A DNA stretch of 18,393 nt from Alphaproteobacteria bacterium UBA7691 (GCA_002482765.1 DLGP01000094.1:9695-28087); one strand, 5' to 3'. Positions 8,626-16,262 are shown, numbered from the stretch's first letter. Notes: generated by a model not told the origin, from the letters alone. Program-made: numbers and translations.

Positions 8626-8639
8626 GCGCGATCAGCGCT
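8625..8639. terminator. Weak hairpin between convergent genes
   Basis: An inverted repeat AGCGC-GATCA-GCGCT sits exactly at the junction where the plus-strand cluster and the minus-strand cytochrome gene meet. The stem is only 5 bp and no U-tract follows on either strand, so this is at best a weak bidirectional terminator or a chance palindrome. Confidence 0.2.
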
Positions 8640-9993
8640 GCACCACCTGATCGAGCGCATCCAGCGCGGCGATAAAATCCGCCGGTTTGAACATCTCGTC
8701 ATGCTCCACCGCCTTATAGGCGCGATCCAGCAATTCGTTGTAGCGCTTGAAACGGGCATCATCAATCTGGCCGCCACGCTTGAGCGCATTCAGGATCGCC
8801 GCCACCGCCATAGTGGCTTGTTCGGCAGCGGCATAATCGGTGTATTCGCGCGTGGCGGCATCGCGCAGCACGGCGCGCAGCAGCTTCTGCGTGGCGGCGC
8901 CATCAAACCGATGCTGCACCAGACGATCGATCAGCGGCGAAACCGTGGCGCGCATCGCATTGGCAGCGGCCACCATCGCCGGCAGGCTTTGCTGGCTGGC
9001 CGCATGCAGCGCGCGCGACTGTTCCAGCAGGCGTTCGCCCAAGGCCAGATCAAGCTGCGTCGCGATCAGCCGCAGCATGATCATATTGGCATCGTTGAGC
9101 CGCACCAGCCCGGGGCCAAGCCCGGTGGAAGCGCGTGGTTCCCAGCGCAGATTCGACATCGGGTGGTGGCAGGAATGGCAATCAAAATGCACCAGTTCCG
9201 GGAACAGGCCCTGGCTGTTGCGATTGGGATCGGCCAAAGCCTCCAGCCCCATCTGCACCATCACTGCCTGGCCGATGGCCCAGGTCTGCACCGGATCGGC
9301 CACCTTCTTACGGGCGCGGTAATCATCATCGATGCGGAAATGCGCCGGCTGGGTGACGGTGAAGGTATCCAGCTCAAAGGCCATGCGCGGATGGCCGGCG
9401 CCCATGATGCGGTGCGTGACGAATTTATCCTTGGTGCCCATATGGCAGGACAGGCAGAGCTTGGCCCGCGCCACCGGTTCCTCGGTGGGATACATGCCGG
9501 CGGCCACATTCTGCGCATGACTGGCGGCGCCCGAGATATGCACACCCAGCCAGCGCACCGAGCCGCCATGGCAGCTTTCGCAGCCGACGCCATCGGAAAT
9601 CTGGAACGTCTTGGAGCGCAGATTCGGCGCCACGTTATTGGCGTGGCAATCCAGGCAGATCTTGGCTTCATGCGCGTTGGGCAACCCAAGATTGGCAGCA
9701 ATGCGCTTCGATTGGGCATTCAGCAGCGTGGCATAGGCCTTGGAATGCGGGTCCTTGGTCTGCCAGGTGACATATTCGTTTTGCAGCACGGTGGAATTGC
9801 GCCAGGGTGTGACCGCGCCATGGCAGGTCGAGCCGGCGCAGGAGCCGACCCCGAGATGGGTATCGGCAGCATATTGCGGCAGGGTCTGTGCCTTGGCCGC
9901 ACCTGAGACGAGCGCCAGCAGCAGCAGGGCGCCAAGCCCCACAGCCAAGGATAGCCATTCCACTGCCCGCCCGTGCTTTGCCGTCACGCCCAC
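8632..9993 (-). CDS. Pentahaem c-type cytochrome (cytochrome c554-like family)
   Basis: A 453-residue exported cytochrome. The outermost start is GTG at 9993; a second GTG at 9987 has better spacing (about 8 nt) from the GGGGG run upstream and may be the real one, shortening the protein by two residues. A hydrophobic segment at about 13-31 ending GAAKAQ is the signal peptide. Haem motifs (first Cys) are at 52 (CAGSTCH, a CX4CH variant), 113 (CLDCH), 138 (CESCH), 180 (CLSCH) and 272 (CHSCH). The residues after about 290 contain no haem motif and look helical. The order, with an initial SC-x4-CHG motif and a haem cluster followed by a helical tail, resembles the cytochrome c554/multihaem family (PF13435 type); assignment is by eye. 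It is convergent with the decahaem cluster and divergent from the ABC operon. It may pass electrons to or from the decahaem system; the sequence does not show direction or partner. Confidence 0.9.
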   Translation of the reverse strand: MGVTAKHGRAVEWLSLAVGLGALLLLALVSGAAKAQTLPQYAADTHLGVGSCAGSTCHGAVTPWRNSTVLQNEYVTWQTKDPHSKAYATLLNAQSKRIAANLGLPNAHEAKICLDCHANNVAPNLRSKTFQISDGVGCESCHGGSVRWLGVHISGAASHAQNVAAGMYPTEEPVARAKLCLSCHMGTKDKFVTHRIMGAGHPRMAFELDTFTVTQPAHFRIDDDYRARKKVADPVQTWAIGQAVMVQMGLEALADPNRNSQGLFPELVHFDCHSCHHPMSNLRWEPRASTGLGPGLVRLNDANMIMLRLIATQLDLALGERLLEQSRALHAASQQSLPAMVAAANAMRATVSPLIDRLVQHRFDGAATQKLLRAVLRDAATREYTDYAAAEQATMAVAAILNALKRGGQIDDARFKRYNELLDRAYKAVEHDEMFKPADFIAALDALDQVVQR

Positions 9994-10014
9994 ATCCCCC
10001 GCTTACCTGCCGCG

Positions 10015-10043
10015 ATTTTCGGCTGCATGGATCGAAATGGCAA
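10015..10043 (-). promoter_or_regulatory. Candidate sigma70-type promoter for the pentahaem cytochrome
   Basis: Read on the minus strand: TTGCCA (10043-10038, 5 of 6 to the -35 consensus), a 17-bp spacer, then GAAAAT (10020-10015, 4 of 6 to the -10 consensus). A start site near 10008 would give a leader of only about 15-20 nt before the GTG start codons. The match is good for a GC-rich genome but is by eye only. Confidence 0.4.
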
Positions 10044-10051
10044 GTGCCGGA

Positions 10052-10080
10052 TTGACGGCGGCGAGATGGCAGCCGACACT
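10052..10080 (+). promoter_or_regulatory. Candidate promoter for the ABC transporter operon
   Basis: TTGACG (10052-10057, 5 of 6 to the -35 consensus), 17-bp spacer, then GACACT (10075-10080, a poor -10 with 3 of 6 matches). It would place the transcription start roughly 20 nt before the permease ATG at 10110. It sits 8 bp from the -35 of the opposite-facing promoter, and a short palindrome GGCA-AG-TGCC (10039-10048) overlaps the gap between the two. No Fur-box-like sequence is visible. Confidence 0.33.
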
Positions 10081-10109
10081 GTGACAGGGGAGCCACCACA
10101 ACCACACGC

Positions 10110-12305
10110 ATGAAGCTGCATTCGTTTATTCGCCAACACCAATATGGGCCGCGTTTCTGGATTGCGCTGACCATGCTGGGCCTGTTGCTGCTGCCCTGGT
10201 ATGCGCTGCCGGCTGGTGGCCTGGGTGATTGGCGCTGGCTTGCCGGCTATCCCGATCAGGCTTCGGCGCCGGCCTGGCTGCTGGCCTTGCAGCATGGCCG
10301 CCTCTGGCTCTGGCCGCTGCTGCTGCCGCCGCTTATCGCCTGGTTCGGCCAGCAGCGCCCGCCTTGGCTGATCGCCGCCGGCATAACCGGGCTGGCTTAT
10401 CTATTTGCGCAAGGTTTCGCTATCGATCACAAAGGCCCGGTGCTGCATTGGCTCGGCGGCCTGGGTGCCGGCGGCCAGCCCGGCTTTGGCATCGGCGCGG
10501 CGCTTTATGGCCTGGGTTGCCTGATGCTGCTCAGCCTGGGGCTGGCGCGGCGTGGCTGGTGCCGGGGCGATGCCTTTGTGATCGCCGCCATTGGCGGCAT
10601 CGTGGCGCTGATTGTGCTGTTTGTTTTTTTCCCGGTGCTGATCGTGCTGGTGGAAGCCTTGAAAGCCGCCGATGGCAGTCTTTCGCTGGGTGCCTTCTGG
10701 CAGCGGCTGGCCGATACCTCGATCTGGAGCCTGGCCTGCCTGAGCGGGCCACAACGCTGCGGCGTGGCCTGGAACACCTTATTCCTGGCCTTGCTGGTGG
10801 GCGCCGGCACCACCATTCTGGGCCTGGCATTCGCGCTGATCGCGGTGCGCAGCGCCTTCCGCTATAAGCCCCTGCTGCGCGCCCTCACCCTGCTGCCGAT
10901 CATCACGCCGCCTTTTGTGATCGGCTTGGCGCTGATCCTGCTGTTTGGCCGCTCCGGTGCAGTCACCACGCTGATGACCGACTGGTTCGACATTCCGCGC
11001 TCACGCTGGATTTATGGCCTGACCGGGGTGTTCATCGCGCAATTGCTGGCCTTCACACCCATCGCCTTCCTGGTGCTGATCGGCGTGGTGCAAGGCATCG
11101 CGCCCTCGCTGGAGGAAGCGGCGCAGACCCTGCGCGCCAATAGCTGGACCACCTTCCGCACCATCACCTGGCCGCTGCTGCGGCCCGGCGTGGCCAATGC
11201 CTTCCTGCTCGGCTTTGTGGAAAGCCTGGCGGATTTTGGCAATCCGCTGGTGCTGGGCGGCAATTTTGATGTGCTATCCACCAAGATATTCTTCGCCGTG
11301 GTGGGCGCGGCGCATGACCAGGGCCGCGCCGCCACGCTGGCCTTTGTGCTGCTGGCCTTCACGCTTGGCATATTCTGGGCGCAACAACGCTGGCTGGGCC
11401 GCAAGAGCTACACCACCATGACCGGCAAAGGCGATGCCGGCATCGCCCTGGCTTTGCCGCGCCGCGTGGCAATCACCGCCTATTGCCTGGCTTTGCCCTG
11501 GGCTTTGTTCACCGCCATCATCTATGCCACGATACTCTTTGGCGGCTTTGTCAAAGCCGTGGGGCGCGACCACAGCTTCACCCTGGCGCATTACCTGGCC
11601 GGTTTCAGCCTGGAATGGGGCGCCCGCGGCCTGCAATTCACCGGCGCGGCCTGGGATAGTTTCTGGGTCACGCTGGGGGTGGCCGCCAGCGCCGCCCCGC
11701 TCACCGCCGCCATCGGCATTCTCACCGCCTATCTGCTGGCGCGGCAGGATTTCCAGGGCCGCCGCGCCTTTGAATTCGGCACCCTGCTCAGCTTTGCCAT
11801 TCCCGGCACGGTGATCGGCGTGGCCTATGTGATGGCATTCAACACGCCGCCGCTGGAACTGACCGGCACCGGCCTGATCCTGGTGCTGTGTTTTGTGTTC
11901 CGCAACATGCCGGTGGGCGTGCGCGCCGGCATTGCCAGTTTGAGCCAGATCGACAAGAGCCTGGATGAAGCCTCGCTGACCCTGGGCGCCGGCACCAGCG
12001 GCACATTACGCCGCATCATGCTGCCACTTTTGCGCCCGGCCATCGTGGCAGCCCTGGTCTACAGCTTCGTGCGCGCCATGACGGCGGTCAGCGCCGTGAT
12101 CTTCCTGGTTACGGCGCAATATAATCTGTCCACCGCCTATATCGTTGGCCGTGTTGAAGCCGGTGAATTGGGCCTCGCCATCGCCTATTCTTCCGTGTTG
12201 ATCCTGGTGATGATCCTCGCCATCCTCGGCATCCAGCGGCTGGTGGGCGAACGCCGGCTCGGCCGCCGGGCACCGGAACAGATCGCCCCCTTTGGTGCTG
12301 GCTGA
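10110..12305 (+). CDS. Fe3+/AfuB-type ABC importer permease, double-length, with N-terminal membrane extension
   Basis: A 731-residue inner-membrane permease of the binding-protein-dependent importer family. Two permease halves are visible, each with an EAA loop that docks the ATPase: EEAAQTLRANSWTTFRTITW from about residue 335, and DEASLTLGAGTSGTLRRIML from about 619, both followed by PLLRP. This two-in-one layout is typical of FbpB/AfuB ferric permeases and of some phosphonate importers. Canonical FbpB is about 500-550 residues; here the first 150 or so add hydrophobic segments (about 16-33, 66-79, 86-103, 128-146) before the usual core begins near 155. A purine-rich GGGGAG lies some 18 nt before the ATG, rather far for a ribosome site. 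The gene is followed within 20 bp by two binding proteins and then an ATPase, so all parts of one importer are present. Confidence 0.9.
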   Translation: MKLHSFIRQHQYGPRFWIALTMLGLLLLPWYALPAGGLGDWRWLAGYPDQASAPAWLLALQHGRLWLWPLLLPPLIAWFGQQRPPWLIAAGITGLAYLFAQGFAIDHKGPVLHWLGGLGAGGQPGFGIGAALYGLGCLMLLSLGLARRGWCRGDAFVIAAIGGIVALIVLFVFFPVLIVLVEALKAADGSLSLGAFWQRLADTSIWSLACLSGPQRCGVAWNTLFLALLVGAGTTILGLAFALIAVRSAFRYKPLLRALTLLPIITPPFVIGLALILLFGRSGAVTTLMTDWFDIPRSRWIYGLTGVFIAQLLAFTPIAFLVLIGVVQGIAPSLEEAAQTLRANSWTTFRTITWPLLRPGVANAFLLGFVESLADFGNPLVLGGNFDVLSTKIFFAVVGAAHDQGRAATLAFVLLAFTLGIFWAQQRWLGRKSYTTMTGKGDAGIALALPRRVAITAYCLALPWALFTAIIYATILFGGFVKAVGRDHSFTLAHYLAGFSLEWGARGLQFTGAAWDSFWVTLGVAASAAPLTAAIGILTAYLLARQDFQGRRAFEFGTLLSFAIPGTVIGVAYVMAFNTPPLELTGTGLILVLCFVFRNMPVGVRAGIASLSQIDKSLDEASLTLGAGTSGTLRRIMLPLLRPAIVAALVYSFVRAMTAVSAVIFLVTAQYNLSTAYIVGRVEAGELGLAIAYSSVLILVMILAILGIQRLVGERRLGRRAPEQIAPFGAG

Positions 12306-12310
12306 CATGC

Positions 12311-12315
12311 AGGAG
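12311..12315 (+). promoter_or_regulatory. Ribosome binding site deciding the start of the first binding protein
   Basis: AGGAG lies 8 nt before the ATG at 12324. An in-frame GTG at 12315 overlaps this motif and would disfavour ribosome binding, so the ATG is preferred. Confidence 0.7.
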
Positions 12316-12323
12316 TGCACATC

Positions 12324-13343
12324 ATGCTGAAACGCAGTTTATTCGCCGCCGCCCTGGCCCTGCTGATGACGCCCGAGGCACAGGCGCAGAATCAGGTGAC
12401 GGTGTATTGCAGCCTGCTCAGCGAATGGTGCGAATTGATGCGCGCCAGCTTCGAGCGCGATACCGGCGTGAAGGCGATGGTGACCACCAAGAGCACCGGC
12501 GAGACCTTTGCCCAGATTCGCGCCGAGGCCGACAATCCGCGCGCCGATATCTGGTGGGGCGGCCCGAGCGATTCGCATCTGCAAGCCGCCGAGCTGGGCC
12601 TGCTGGCGGAATACAAGAGTCCGACCCTGGCCAAGCTGCATCCTTGGGCGCAGCGCGCCGCCGAAATGTCGGGCTGGCGCAGTGTCGGCATCTATGCCGG
12701 CACGCTGGGCATCGTGTGGAACACCGAATCGCTGGCCAAGCGCAAACTGCCGGCGCCGAAATGCTGGGCTGACCTGCTCAACCCGGCCTATCGCGACGAA
12801 ATCCAGATGTCGAATCCGGCCACGTCCGGCACTTCCTACACTGTGCTGGCCACGCTGGTGCAGATCATGGGCGAGGAACCGGCCTTCGCCTATATGAAGA
12901 AGCTGCATGGCAACATGAACCAGTATCCACGTTCGGGCGCGGCGCCGATGGCCAATGTGGTGCGCGGCGAAAGCCTGCTCGGCATCACCTGGATGTTTGC
13001 CGCCGTGGCAGAGGCACAACTCGGCGCCCCGGTCACTTCAGTGGCGCCCTGCGAAGGCACGGGCTACGAGATCGGCTCGATGTCTATCCTCAAAGGCGCC
13101 AAGAATCCGGAAACAGCGCGGCGCTGGTATGAATATGCTCTCACCCCCGCCGCCCAGGCCACCGGCGCGCGGGCCAAGAGCTTTCAGATTCCAAGCCATG
13201 TTGAGGCGCCGATCCCGCCCAACACACCGAAGCTGGAAGAGGTGAAACTGATCGATTACGACTTCGTGAAATACGGCTCGACCGCCGAGCGCAAGCGGCT
13301 GCTGGAGCGTTGGGACAAGGAAGTGGCGGCGCTGCCGAAATGA
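12324..13343 (+). CDS. Periplasmic binding protein of an Fe3+/AfuA-type ABC importer, copy 1
   Basis: A 339-residue protein from ATG 12324, with a Sec signal peptide (MLKRSLFAAALALLMTPEAQ, 1-20). The start of the mature chain (QVTVYCSLLSEWCELM), ADIWWGGPSD and the WNTESLAK strand match the FbpA/AfuA-like extracytoplasmic binding-protein family (COG1840 type). Family members bind ferric iron, or in relatives thiamine, phosphonates or other small anions. The classic pair of adjacent iron-binding tyrosines is not obvious here: the corresponding region reads NQYPRSGAAP. Four cysteines (about 29, 36, 145 and 241) match those of its tandem copy, so disulfides are likely. It should deliver ligand to the permease encoded just upstream. 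The 27-bp gap to copy 2 and near-gapless alignment indicate a local duplication. Substrate is not determined. Confidence 0.88.
   Translation: MLKRSLFAAALALLMTPEAQAQNQVTVYCSLLSEWCELMRASFERDTGVKAMVTTKSTGETFAQIRAEADNPRADIWWGGPSDSHLQAAELGLLAEYKSPTLAKLHPWAQRAAEMSGWRSVGIYAGTLGIVWNTESLAKRKLPAPKCWADLLNPAYRDEIQMSNPATSGTSYTVLATLVQIMGEEPAFAYMKKLHGNMNQYPRSGAAPMANVVRGESLLGITWMFAAVAEAQLGAPVTSVAPCEGTGYEIGSMSILKGAKNPETARRWYEYALTPAAQATGARAKSFQIPSHVEAPIPPNTPKLEEVKLIDYDFVKYGSTAERKRLLERWDKEVAALPK
13044..13084 (+). repeat. Near-identical 41-nt block shared with the second binding protein (14094-14134)
   Basis: Bases 13044-13084 and 14094-14134 differ at a single position (13061/14111) and encode the same 14 residues, APCEGTGYEIGSMS, in both tandem binding proteins. 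Surrounding sequence is more diverged, so this block may reflect strong constraint on a ligand-lining loop with its cysteine, or recent gene conversion. Confidence 0.85.
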
Positions 13344-13360
13344 AAAATCAAAAAAGTTCT

Positions 13361-13365
13361 GGAGG
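13361..13365 (+). promoter_or_regulatory. Strong ribosome binding site for the second binding protein
   Basis: GGAGG stands 5 nt before the ATG at 13371, in an A-rich spacer (13344-13370) between the two binding-protein genes. It is the strongest Shine-Dalgarno match in the window, consistent with high output of the binding protein relative to the permease. Confidence 0.75.
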
Positions 13366-13370
13366 AAACC

Positions 13371-14393
13371 ATGCGTAACACCCTGCTCGCCGCCGCCCTG
13401 CTGGGCAGCACCGCCTTGCTAACCGCCAGCCCGGCGCAGGCCCAGGTCACCGTCTATTGCAGCGCGCTGATGGATTGGTGCCAGTTGATGGCCAATGCCT
13501 TCGAGCGCCAGAGCGGCATCAAGGTGACCATGACGCAGAAAGGCTCGGGCGAGACCCTGGCGCAGATCCGCGCCGAGGCCAGCAACCCGAAGGGCGATAT
13601 CTGGTGGGGCGGCACCGGCGATCCGCATTTGCAGATGGCCGAAGAAGGCTTGAGCGAAATGTATCGTTCGCCCAATCTGGAAAAGCTGCATGTTTGGGCG
13701 CAGAATCAGGCCAAGCAATCCAATTATCGCACTGTGGGCATCTATGCCGGCGCGCTTGGCTTTGCCTATAACACCGAATTGCTGGCCAAGAAAAAAGTGG
13801 CGGCGCCGGCCTGCTGGGCCGATCTGCTCAAGCCGGCCTACAAGGACGAAGTGCAGATTTCCAATCCGGCTTCATCCGGCACCGCCTACACCGCCATCGC
13901 CACGCTGGTGCAGGTGATGGGCGAGGAACCGGCTTTTTCATATCTCAAGGCACTGCACGGCCAGGTGAATCAATATACCCGCTCCGGCCCGGCGCCGGCG
14001 CGCAACACGGCGCGCGGCGAAACCATGATCGGTGTGATGTTCATGCATGATGCCGTGGCCGAGGCGGTGGAAGGTTTTCCGGTGGCGGTGCAAGCGCCCT
14101 GCGAAGGCACCGGCTACGAGATCGGCTCGATGTCGCTCATCAAGGGCGGCCGCAATCTGGAAAATGCCAAAAAATGGTATGAATTTGCGCTCACGCCGGA
14201 AGCCCAGGCCCTGGCGGTGCAGGGCAAGTCCTATCAGGTGCCGAGCAACCCGGCAACCCCGACCCCGCCCAAGGCACCACGCCTTGAGCAGATGAAGCTG
14301 ATCAACTACGATTTTGCCAAATACGGCAGTTCCGCCGAGCGCAAACGCCTGATCGCGCGCTGGGAGAAGGACGTGGCATCGCAGCCGAAATGA
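13371..14393 (+). CDS. Periplasmic binding protein of an Fe3+/AfuA-type ABC importer, copy 2
   Basis: A 340-residue paralogue of the preceding gene, with its own signal peptide (about 1-25, ending SPAQAQ). The alignment to copy 1 runs almost without gaps and more than half of the positions match by eye: VTVYCSALMDWCQLM, GDIWWGGTGDPHLQ, ISNPASSGTAYT, MGEEPAF, APCEGTGYEIGSMS and KYGSSAERKRL all have counterparts. Cysteines at about 30, 37, 148 and 244 are shared. The hinge-region sequence reads NQYTRSGPAP, again without an obvious ferric tyrosine pair. Differences concentrate in the middle (for example MFMHDAVAEAVEGF against WMFAAVAEAQLGA), so the two could differ in ligand or affinity while using one permease. 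The stop overlaps the ATPase start by ATGA, so the operon order is permease, binding protein, binding protein, ATPase. Confidence 0.9.
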   Translation: MRNTLLAAALLGSTALLTASPAQAQVTVYCSALMDWCQLMANAFERQSGIKVTMTQKGSGETLAQIRAEASNPKGDIWWGGTGDPHLQMAEEGLSEMYRSPNLEKLHVWAQNQAKQSNYRTVGIYAGALGFAYNTELLAKKKVAAPACWADLLKPAYKDEVQISNPASSGTAYTAIATLVQVMGEEPAFSYLKALHGQVNQYTRSGPAPARNTARGETMIGVMFMHDAVAEAVEGFPVAVQAPCEGTGYEIGSMSLIKGGRNLENAKKWYEFALTPEAQALAVQGKSYQVPSNPATPTPPKAPRLEQMKLINYDFAKYGSSAERKRLIARWEKDVASQPK

Positions 14394-15463
14394 GCCAGAC
14401 CACACCAGCCTCCGTCGAATTCCGTCAGGTGGTGAAGCGCTACGGCGACTTCACCGCCGTGGCTGGTGTATCGTTCAGCGTGGCGGCCGGCAGCCTGGTG
14501 ACATTGCTGGGGCCTTCAGGCTGCGGCAAGACCACCACGTTGCGCCTGGTGGCCGGGCTGGAAATGGCTTCTGCCGGACAAATCCTGATCGGCGGCAAGG
14601 ATGTGACGCGGCTTTCGGCGGCCGAGCGCGGCGTCAGCATGGTGTTTCAATCCTATGCCCTGTTTCCGCATATGAGCGTGCTGGAAAATGCCGCCTATGG
14701 CCCGCTGGTCAGCGGCCTGCCGAAAGCCCAGGCCGAGGCGATGGCGCAAGAGAAACTTCGTCTGATGGGCCTGGCCGGGCTGGAGCAGCGGCTGCCATCC
14801 GAGCTTTCCGGTGGCCAGCAGCAGCGCGTGGCGGTGGCCCGCGCCCTGGTGCTGGAACCCACCCTGCTGCTGTTTGACGAACCCTTATCGAATCTGGATG
14901 CCAAGCTGCGCCGCCGGGTGCGCGAGGATATCCGCGACCTGCAACAGAGCCTCAAGCTTACCGTGGTTTATGTCACGCATGACCAGCAGGAAGCATTGGC
15001 GGTTTCTGACCGCATCATCGTGATGTCGAATGCGCGCATCGCCCAGGAAGGCAGCCCGCGCGACCTGTATGAACGCCCGGTTGATCTGTTCGTGGCCGAT
15101 TTCATCGGCGATGCCAATCTGCTCGAAGTGGAGGTGGTGCCGCTGGATGCCGAGCGGGCGCAAGCACGCCTGGGCGATGTGGTGCTGGAATTGCCGCGCC
15201 GCGGCCTGGGCGCGGGCACAGCAAAAATCGCCGCACGGCCCGAGGCCCTGATCCTGAGCGAAACCGCGCCGGCCGGCCCGGCCCTGTTTGGCACGATCCG
15301 CAAGGCGGCCTATCTCGGCACCCATATGGAATACACGGTGGCGACGCCGCAGGGCGAGATATTCATTGTGGATCGCCAGGTCGGCCGGCCGCTGGCGATT
15401 GGCGCCGATGCCTGGATCGGCTTCGGCAGCGGCGGCGTTACACTGGTGCCGGCTTCGGCCTGA
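14390..15463 (+). CDS. ATPase subunit of the Fe3+/AfuC-PotA-type ABC importer
   Basis: A 357-residue ABC ATPase. Walker A GPSGCGKTT (41-49), Q-loop Gln87 in VFQSYALFPHM, signature LSGGQQQRVAVARA (139-152), Walker B LLLFDEP (159-165), D-loop SNLDA, and the switch histidine in VYVTHDQQEA (His197) are all present, so it should be active. The C-terminal part (from about 245, including KIAARPEALIL and the final GFGSGGVTLVP) is a TOBE-type regulatory domain as found in FbpC, PotA and related importers. The ATG overlaps the preceding stop (ATGA), and the gene closes the four-gene importer operon. Its last 26 bases overlap the end of a small minus-strand gene. The substrate follows from the binding proteins and is left open. 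Confidence 0.94.
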   Translation: MSQTTPASVEFRQVVKRYGDFTAVAGVSFSVAAGSLVTLLGPSGCGKTTTLRLVAGLEMASAGQILIGGKDVTRLSAAERGVSMVFQSYALFPHMSVLENAAYGPLVSGLPKAQAEAMAQEKLRLMGLAGLEQRLPSELSGGQQQRVAVARALVLEPTLLLFDEPLSNLDAKLRRRVREDIRDLQQSLKLTVVYVTHDQQEALAVSDRIIVMSNARIAQEGSPRDLYERPVDLFVADFIGDANLLEVEVVPLDAERAQARLGDVVLELPRRGLGAGTAKIAARPEALILSETAPAGPALFGTIRKAAYLGTHMEYTVATPQGEIFIVDRQVGRPLAIGADAWIGFGSGGVTLVPASA

Positions 15464-15632
15464 GCGCGAGCAGTAAAAGCACGATCCAGCCCAGGATGGT
15501 CCAGCCCAGCGCCGCATTGGCAATCAGGATCAGGCCGGCGCGTGGCGCGCGCCGGCGCCAGGCGATCAGCGCGGGCAGAAAATACACCGCGCCGACCATG
15601 ATGGCGAAAACCAGAAACGGTAATCCTGTCAT
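15438..15632 (-). CDS. Small membrane protein of the superinfection immunity family (Imm-like)
   Basis: A 64-residue protein with two hydrophobic helices (about 4-24 and 34-57) joined by a short basic loop (AWRRRAPRAG), ending in a Pro-rich tail. The YFLPALIAWRRR segment followed by a Gly/Asn-Ala-Leu-Gly-Trp second helix (ANAALGWTILGWIVLL) is the pattern of the superinfection immunity family (PF14373, T4 Imm-like). Phage T4 Imm blocks DNA entry of related phages at the inner membrane; many bacterial chromosomes carry members with no known phage link, so an antiphage role here is only possible. It starts 21 bp after the GST gene on the same strand, with no clear ribosome site, and its last 26 bases overlap the ATPase gene end antisense. 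No other phage genes are nearby. Confidence 0.75.
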   Translation of the reverse strand: MTGLPFLVFAIMVGAVYFLPALIAWRRRAPRAGLILIANAALGWTILGWIVLLLLALRPKPAPV

Positions 15633-15653
15633 GATGATCGGCGCGGCTGTATG

Positions 15654-16262
15654 TCAGCCGACCGGCAAGGTGCTTTTCAGCGCAGCCCGCTCGTTGAACT
15701 TGGCGGCCCAGGCAGCGGCAGTCTTGTAGCTATCCTGCCATTTCATATCGGCATAGCGGAAATCCAGATAACCCAGCGCGCAGGCGATGCTGATCAGGCC
15801 GATATCGATGCCATCGCCGAATGACGCCGCCTGGCGTTCGATCTCTTCCAGGCTGCCGATCACCTTCTTCATCTGGCCCTGCGACCAATCGGCCCAGCGC
15901 ACCGGCTCGGGGCGCAGGAAGCCCTCGTAACGCACCAGCAAGGCGGCATCCAGCAGACCATCGCCCAGCGCCTGGCGGGTCAAGGCGGTCCAGCGCGCCG
16001 CGCCGCTGGCGGGAAACAGCTTGCCGCCGCCCAGCGCATCAAGATATTCGCAGATCACCCGGCTGTCATACAGCGCCATGCCGTCATCGGTCAGCAGGGT
16101 CGGCACCTTGGCCAGCGGATTGCTGGCCGCCACCAATTCATCACGCGCCACCGGCGACACGGTCTTGTTGATCCGTTCGATCTTGTCGGCCAGGCCGGTT
16201 TCAATGGCAACAATCGAGACTTTGCGCACATAGGGCGAAGTCGGCGAGTAATACAGCTTCAT
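15654..16262 (-). CDS. Glutathione S-transferase family protein
   Basis: A 202-residue cytosolic GST. The thioredoxin-like N-terminal domain (about 1-78) starts MKLYYSPTSPYVRKVSI, where Ser9 or Thr8 lies at the usual glutathione-activating position; NPLAKVPTLL (about 68) gives the conserved cis-proline, and the SRVICEYLDA segment follows with the glutathione-binding acidic/serine pair. The rest is the all-helical C-terminal domain, containing the N-capping-like stretch near FGDGIDIGLISIACAL. The N-terminal pattern recalls the YibF/YfcF-type bacterial GSTs. An AAGGGA ribosome site lies about 6 nt before the ATG. It is 44 bp downstream of eda on the same strand. A link with the gamma-glutamyltransferase two genes upstream through glutathione is possible; its substrate is unknown. 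Confidence 0.9.
   Translation of the reverse strand: MKLYYSPTSPYVRKVSIVAIETGLADKIERINKTVSPVARDELVAASNPLAKVPTLLTDDGMALYDSRVICEYLDALGGGKLFPASGAARWTALTRQALGDGLLDAALLVRYEGFLRPEPVRWADWSQGQMKKVIGSLEEIERQAASFGDGIDIGLISIACALGYLDFRYADMKWQDSYKTAAAWAAKFNERAALKSTLPVG

Noticed and set aside
8701..9906. Long plus-strand open frame of 401 codons opposite the pentahaem cytochrome
   Set aside because: The minus strand carries five haem motifs and a signal peptide; the antisense frame has no domain signature and is a by-product of GC-rich codons.
10030..10060. Possible Fur box in the divergent promoter gap
   Set aside because: No AT-rich GATAATGAT-type repeat is present; only a 10-bp palindrome is visible.
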